64,000 nucleotides of DNA from NCBI RefSeq assembly GCF_014837145.1, contig NZ_JACYFS010000001.1, forward strand, positions 1,603,958 to 1,667,957. The letters run 5' to 3'. Position numbers and translations under genes: made by a program. Below the pieces are notes generated by a model, which saw only the letters and a program-made list of their open reading frames with translations, ran no database searches and was not told where the DNA came from. Source of the DNA: Chryseobacterium caseinilyticum. Its GTDB lineage: Bacteria; Bacteroidota; Bacteroidia; Flavobacteriales; Weeksellaceae. Below, piece after piece: positions 60,495 to 64,000 of the stretch. Position 1 is the first letter of the stretch. Each line of letters starts with the position of its first letter.

Positions 60495-62619
60495 ATGATA
60501 AAAGAACTTCAAAATTCTGGTCTGAAACAGATAGAGTACCTTCAGAGATATTTTGCGGATGCATATTGAAACCTTTTAATTTAGATGTTTTTCCTTTCAG
60601 AATAAGATCCATCAGTTGCTTTTCAGTAATTTTCTTCCCGAAAATTTCGAAGGAAACTTTAAATCCGCAATTTTTAAAATCAGAACATCCAATAGCAGTT
60701 TTTCCTTTCATCAAATGGTTCTGCTTGCATTTCGGGCATTGAATTTCTTCCCAGGACTGTAATTCTTTCTTTACGGCAGGTTCGGTTTTCTTTTTTTCCT
60801 TTGGCTTCTCCTCTTCAAAAACAAAAGATTTCCCCTTACTTTTAATCACTTTACTCGTTAAATCAGAAACCATAGCGATGAGTTCATCTTTGAAAGTATT
60901 GGCCTCATATTCCCCACTTTCAATTTTCCTGAGTTTAAATTCCCATTCTCCGGTAAGTTCCGGACTTTTAAGCACTTCATCTTCAATTACGTCAATAAGC
61001 TGAATTCCGGTTTGCGTTGCAATCAGATTTTTCCTTTTCTTTTCAATATATTTTCTCTTGAATAAAGTTTCAATGATATTTGCTCTGGTAGACGGTCTTC
61101 CAATGCCATTGTTCTTCAGCATTTCACGTAGTTCTTCATCATCAATCTGTCTTCCGGCAGTCTCCATAGCACGAAGTAAAGTTGCTTCAGTATAATATTT
61201 CGGTGGTGAAGTTTTTCCCTGATGAATAAATGGATCATGCGGTCCACTCTCTCCTGCCTTGAATTCAGGAATCAACTGTTCTTCTTCGCCGTTTTTGTCT
61301 TTATCGGACGGCTCTTCTTTATCTTTCGGCTCTTTAGCATAAACAGCTCTCCATCCCGGCTCCAGAATTTGTTTTCCACTTGTTTTAAACGGAATTGTGC
61401 CGACTTTAGCTTCTACCAAAGTATTGGAAATTTTACACTCCGGATAAAAAACGGAAATAAATCTTTTGGCAATTAAATCATAAATTAACTTCTCTTCTTT
61501 GCTTAAATTCTGTGAAGGCGAGACCTCTGTGGGAATAATGGCGTGGTGATCCGTTACTTTCGTATCATCAAAAACTGTCTTCGATTTAGGAATAGGCTGT
61601 TCAAGCAAAGGAGCAATCAGCTCTCTGTAAAAGTTCATGCTTTTTAAAATCCCTCCGATCTTAGGATATAAACTTTCAGAAAGGTAAGTGGTATCCACAC
61701 GCGGATATGTCACATGCTTCTTCTCATAAAGACTTTGAATGTAGTTCAATGTATTTTCGGCAGAGTAACCATACTTCTTATTCGCTTCAACCTGAAGACC
61801 TGTCAAATCAAAAAGTCTTGGATTTTTTTCCTTGCCTTCTTTTATTTCGAATGAAACAATTTCAAATATATTTTCTTTCAAGTAGGCTAGACCTTTTTCT
61901 GCGCGGTCCAAAGTTTTAAGACGGTCAATGGCTGCACTGAAAACCACATCCCTGTATTTCGTCTTCAGTTCCCAGTATTCTTCGGTACTGAAACTGTCGA
62001 TTTCTTTTTGTCTTTGTACTAGCATTGCCAGAGTGGGCGTCTGAACTCTTCCAATGGAGAGAACTGCCTTGTTTCCACCAAACTTTTTGGTAAAAAGACG
62101 GGTAGCATTGATCCCTAAAAGCCAGTCACCAATGGCTCTCGCATTTCCCGCCAGATAAAGATTTTTGTAATCATCAGCAGGTTTCAGTTTTTCAAAACCT
62201 TCTTTAATGGCTTCTTCGGTTAACGAAGAAATCCACAAACGTTTAATAGGCTTATCACATTTAGCTTTTTGCAGTACCCATCTTTGGATCAGTTCACCTT
62301 CCTGCCCGGCATCACCGCAGTTAATTACTTCATCGCATTCTCCTACCAGTTTTTCAATAACTCTGAATTGATTTTCAACCCCTTTATTCGGAATCAGTTT
62401 TATACCGAAGTTTTTTGGGATAATCGGAAGAAAAATCAGATTCCACGACTTGAGTTCCGGACCGTAATCGTGCGGTTCTTTTAAGGTACAAAGATGTCCG
62501 AAAGTCCATGTAACACAATATCCGTTTCCTTCCATATAGCCTTGTTTAGGCATAGTAGCGCCTAATACTTTAGCTATATCCCGTGCTACACTTGGCTTTT
62601 CTGCGATACAAAGTTTCAT
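60493..62619 (-). CDS. topB: DNA topoisomerase III
   Basis: The 708-residue type IA topoisomerase has the TOPRIM start CIAEKPSVARDIA, GDAGQEGELIQRW, and the active Tyr305 in VTYPRVDTTYLS. A single zinc-finger-like CPKCKQ...GCSDFKNC lies near the C-terminus. The start is ATG 62619, where family similarity begins; a frame 12 codons longer is rejected. It relaxes and decatenates DNA. No conjugation genes are beside it, so it is treated as a chromosomal copy. Confidence 0.93.
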   Translation of the reverse strand: MKLCIAEKPSVARDIAKVLGATMPKQGYMEGNGYCVTWTFGHLCTLKEPHDYGPELKSWNLIFLPIIPKNFGIKLIPNKGVENQFRVIEKLVGECDEVINCGDAGQEGELIQRWVLQKAKCDKPIKRLWISSLTEEAIKEGFEKLKPADDYKNLYLAGNARAIGDWLLGINATRLFTKKFGGNKAVLSIGRVQTPTLAMLVQRQKEIDSFSTEEYWELKTKYRDVVFSAAIDRLKTLDRAEKGLAYLKENIFEIVSFEIKEGKEKNPRLFDLTGLQVEANKKYGYSAENTLNYIQSLYEKKHVTYPRVDTTYLSESLYPKIGGILKSMNFYRELIAPLLEQPIPKSKTVFDDTKVTDHHAIIPTEVSPSQNLSKEEKLIYDLIAKRFISVFYPECKISNTLVEAKVGTIPFKTSGKQILEPGWRAVYAKEPKDKEEPSDKDKNGEEEQLIPEFKAGESGPHDPFIHQGKTSPPKYYTEATLLRAMETAGRQIDDEELREMLKNNGIGRPSTRANIIETLFKRKYIEKKRKNLIATQTGIQLIDVIEDEVLKSPELTGEWEFKLRKIESGEYEANTFKDELIAMVSDLTSKVIKSKGKSFVFEEEKPKEKKKTEPAVKKELQSWEEIQCPKCKQNHLMKGKTAIGCSDFKNCGFKVSFEIFGKKITEKQLMDLILKGKTSKLKGFNMHPQNISEGTLSVSDQNFEVLLS

Positions 62620-62730
62620 CTGAAAAATTAAATTATAATCTGCAAAAATCGACAATTAAAAGTCTAAAAAAAAATTGCAGGTCGGGTTTTTTACAAAATC
62701 AAAATCCGGTAATGGAATCTCCTGTTGTAA

Positions 62731-62854
62731 TTTTCAGGAGCTGTTTCCCGCTATCCGCTGTATCTTTTTTGTCGCCGGCTGTCTTGGCTAATTTACCTAA
62801 TCATCCAAGACAAAAAAGGATGCCGCTTCTATCGGGGCTAGGGGATTTCGCATA
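62731..62854. repeat. Structured intergenic element with alternative hairpins
   Basis: Contains TTTCCCGCTATCCGCTG, then CTTTTTTGTC (62764-62773), GTCTTGG (62781-62787), CCAAGAC (62805-62811), GACAAAAAAG (62809-62818), and ATGCCGCTTCTATCGGGGCTAGGGG. CTTTTTTGTC/GACAAAAAAG pair over 10 bp; GTCTTGG/CCAAGAC form a competing 7-bp stem that shares bases. I recall similar G/C-block elements in flavobacterial intergenic regions but could not check. It could be an ncRNA or a dispersed repeat. Confidence 0.55.
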
Positions 62855-62921
62855 AAAGCATAGTTGATTACTAATGGGCAAGAACATCAAATCAGAACTG
62901 ACTTAAACAACAAAATACATT

Positions 62922-63401
62922 TTAAAGACCTTTGTTATAGTTTTCATCATCATCATCATCTCTATTCCATATTTCTAAGCACGGACAGTATTCTTTCCAA
63001 ACACATTCTGGGGCATAGCCGGTGCAGAAATCAAAATGTATCATGCCACTGCTAATGATTGTAGTCTGAGTATCTAAAGTTTCAATTAATGCATTATAAA
63101 TTAGGGAAATTGGCAGTTTCTCTGGGTAATCATATGCCAAATTCCAAGTGTACATCATTTTCTCAAACTCTTTGCAAATCAGGGACAATTCTTCTTCACT
63201 GAAATAGTCTGCAGGTGGAAAATATTTTGATTCAAGACCACAGTATTCACCAAAAGTTAGATTGGAAGACATTCCATTTAAATATTTTTCAACATCATCG
63301 AAATGTTGCTCAATTGTCTGTACAGTTTCTTCGACCTCAAATCCATTATCATGATGCGCATTCAAAATATCGTTTATCAAATAAGACACTATTTCTCTCA
63401 T
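62922..63401 (-). CDS. Hypothetical acidic protein
   Basis: The 159-residue protein is not recognised. It is acidic and mostly helical (e.g. EEELSLICKEFEKMM), has several Cys (YCPCLEIW near the end, FCTGY), and ends in an Asp-rich DDDDDE stretch. No signal peptide or membrane helix. A -7 box upstream supports it as a real gene. Function unknown. Confidence 0.6.
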   Translation of the reverse strand: MREIVSYLINDILNAHHDNGFEVEETVQTIEQHFDDVEKYLNGMSSNLTFGEYCGLESKYFPPADYFSEEELSLICKEFEKMMYTWNLAYDYPEKLPISLIYNALIETLDTQTTIISSGMIHFDFCTGYAPECVWKEYCPCLEIWNRDDDDDENYNKGL

Positions 63402-63423
63402 ATTTCATTTGTACTTATTCAAC

Positions 63424-63431
63424 AAATATAA
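63424..63431 (-). promoter_or_regulatory. Candidate -7 box of the hypothetical gene
   Basis: TATATTTG on the minus strand, about 23 bases before the ATG at 63401. No clear TTG -33 element. Confidence 0.4.
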
Positions 63432-63500
63432 TGATTGAGGAGCGATAAGTAATGAGTGTTAGCCATGGGACATGAAAAAATGATAACCCAGATCTCGCGA

Positions 63501-63520
63501 CCTTAACCTTAACCTTAACC
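63501..63520. repeat. CCTTAA hexamer repeat
   Basis: CCTTAA is repeated about 3.3 times in tandem. It is a short low-complexity tract. Confidence 0.8.
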
Positions 63521-63574
63521 TCTTATTCCGCATCCCGTACCGAATGTTAAATCTTGAATTTTGGTTTTTGAATA

Positions 63575-63616
63575 TTGAATCTTGAATCTTAAATTTTGAA
63601 TCTTGAATCTTAAATT
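63575..63616. repeat. Tandem 21-bp repeat
   Basis: Two exact copies of a 21-base unit beginning TTGAATCTTGAAT are adjacent (63575-63595 and 63596-63616). A degenerate partial copy precedes them near 63550. AT-rich intergenic repeat of unknown role, between the hypothetical gene and the 5S rRNA terminator. Confidence 0.8.
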
Positions 63617-63623
63617 TTGGTCA

Positions 63624-63662
63624 CAAAAAAAAATCCTCAATCAATTAAATGATTGAGGATTT
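63624..63662 (-). terminator. Terminator of the rRNA operon
   Basis: On the minus strand the 13-bp stem AAATCCTCAATCA / TGATTGAGGATTT is followed by a run of T (As on the plus strand at 63624-63632). It lies just after the 5S rRNA 3' end. Confidence 0.85.
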
Positions 63663-63671
63663 GAATAAAAA

Positions 63672-63776
<105 letters not shown>

Positions 63777-63939
63777 AAAGGCTGTATATAACGTAGGGAT
63801 GTATTGTTGTATAATGTATAAAGTATTTTAGCGTTTCGCTTTACTCTGTACATTGTACTTTCGTACATTCTACATAATTTTATCGATAAAAACATTCACA
63901 AAGAGAGAACCTGAGCGGCGCAGTTCTGCTGCCAATTAG

Positions 63940-64000
63940 GCTATAAATCTACGGGTAATTAGTACTACTCGGCTATGCTGTTACCAGCTTTACACCTGTA
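63940..64000 (-). rRNA. rrl: 23S ribosomal RNA, 3' end (partial)
   Basis: The minus strand reads TACAGGTGTAAAGCTGGTAA, then CAGCATAGCCGAGTAGTACT and AATTACCC, which is the conserved 3' terminus of 23S rRNA. The gene continues past the right edge. The 3' border near 63940 is estimated; about 160 bases of spacer (63777-63939) separate it from 5S and no tRNA is seen there. Confidence 0.88.

Noticed and set aside
60493..62619. topB as evidence of a conjugative element
   Set aside because: No relaxase, tra or mob genes are nearby; chromosomal topB copies are common in Bacteroidota.

Overview
The window looks like chromosomal DNA of a Bacteroidota member, most likely a Chryseobacterium-type flavobacterium (Weeksellaceae). 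The basis is AT-rich DNA, Bacteroidota promoters (TTG, 16-20 bases, TAnnTTTG), type IX secretion (T9SS) sorting domains, almost no Shine-Dalgarno sequences, and families typical of this phylum (DUF6266, WG repeats, DUF4255). No database could be searched, so all names rest on motifs and remembered family features.

Layout. 1-849 is the end of a contractile-injection-system operon (tail sheath start and a DUF4255/Pvc16 cap protein). 1200-1467 is a tRNA-Pro/tRNA-Arg unit with its terminator, followed by a decayed tRNA 3' fragment. 1880-26821 is one surface-polysaccharide cluster of 25 genes, all on the minus strand. Read from its promoter end it holds export (Wza, Wzc), GDP-mannose supply as a split ManC/cupin pair, a Wzx flippase, an amino-sugar and acylation module (DegT, WbqC, second PLP enzyme, GNAT, KASIII, SDR), glycosyltransferases, a Wzy-like polymerase, an acetamidino-sugar module (WbpG with HisH/HisF paralogues) and a UDP-2-acetamido-2,6-dideoxy-L-hexose pathway ending in a WbuB-like transferase. 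No priming glycosyl-1-phosphate transferase is visible.

27232-37814 is a secretion region: a large T9SS metalloprotease, an operon of unknown function (beta-propeller, Pth2-like, small protein, LRR-like), a WG-repeat protein and a coupled T9SS/beta-helix carbohydrate-binding pair. 38284-42877 carries a stand-alone sorting-domain-like ORF, a cupin, an intradiol dioxygenase, a LytS/LytTR two-component pair and a PfpI protein.

43140-52733 is a defence locus. It is a type I restriction-modification operon (hsdR-hsdS-hsdM, minus strand) with an AAA ATPase plus HNH nuclease pair (Septu/PtuAB-like) between hsdS and hsdM, and a membrane protein plus a 41-residue ORF at its end. The ATPase has an unusual N-terminal half of about 390 residues. 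This is the strongest candidate for a little-described system.

52801-56549 holds DUF6266, a small HTH protein, two large inverted repeats, AhpD-like and DoxX proteins, a Crp-family regulator and a DUF1304 protein. 56546-60432 is a sigma/anti-sigma pair divergent from a fasciclin protein and two ferritin-like proteins. 60493-62619 is topoisomerase III. The right end has a structured intergenic element, a hypothetical gene, short repeats, and the 3' end of an rRNA operon (5S and the tail of 23S, minus strand).
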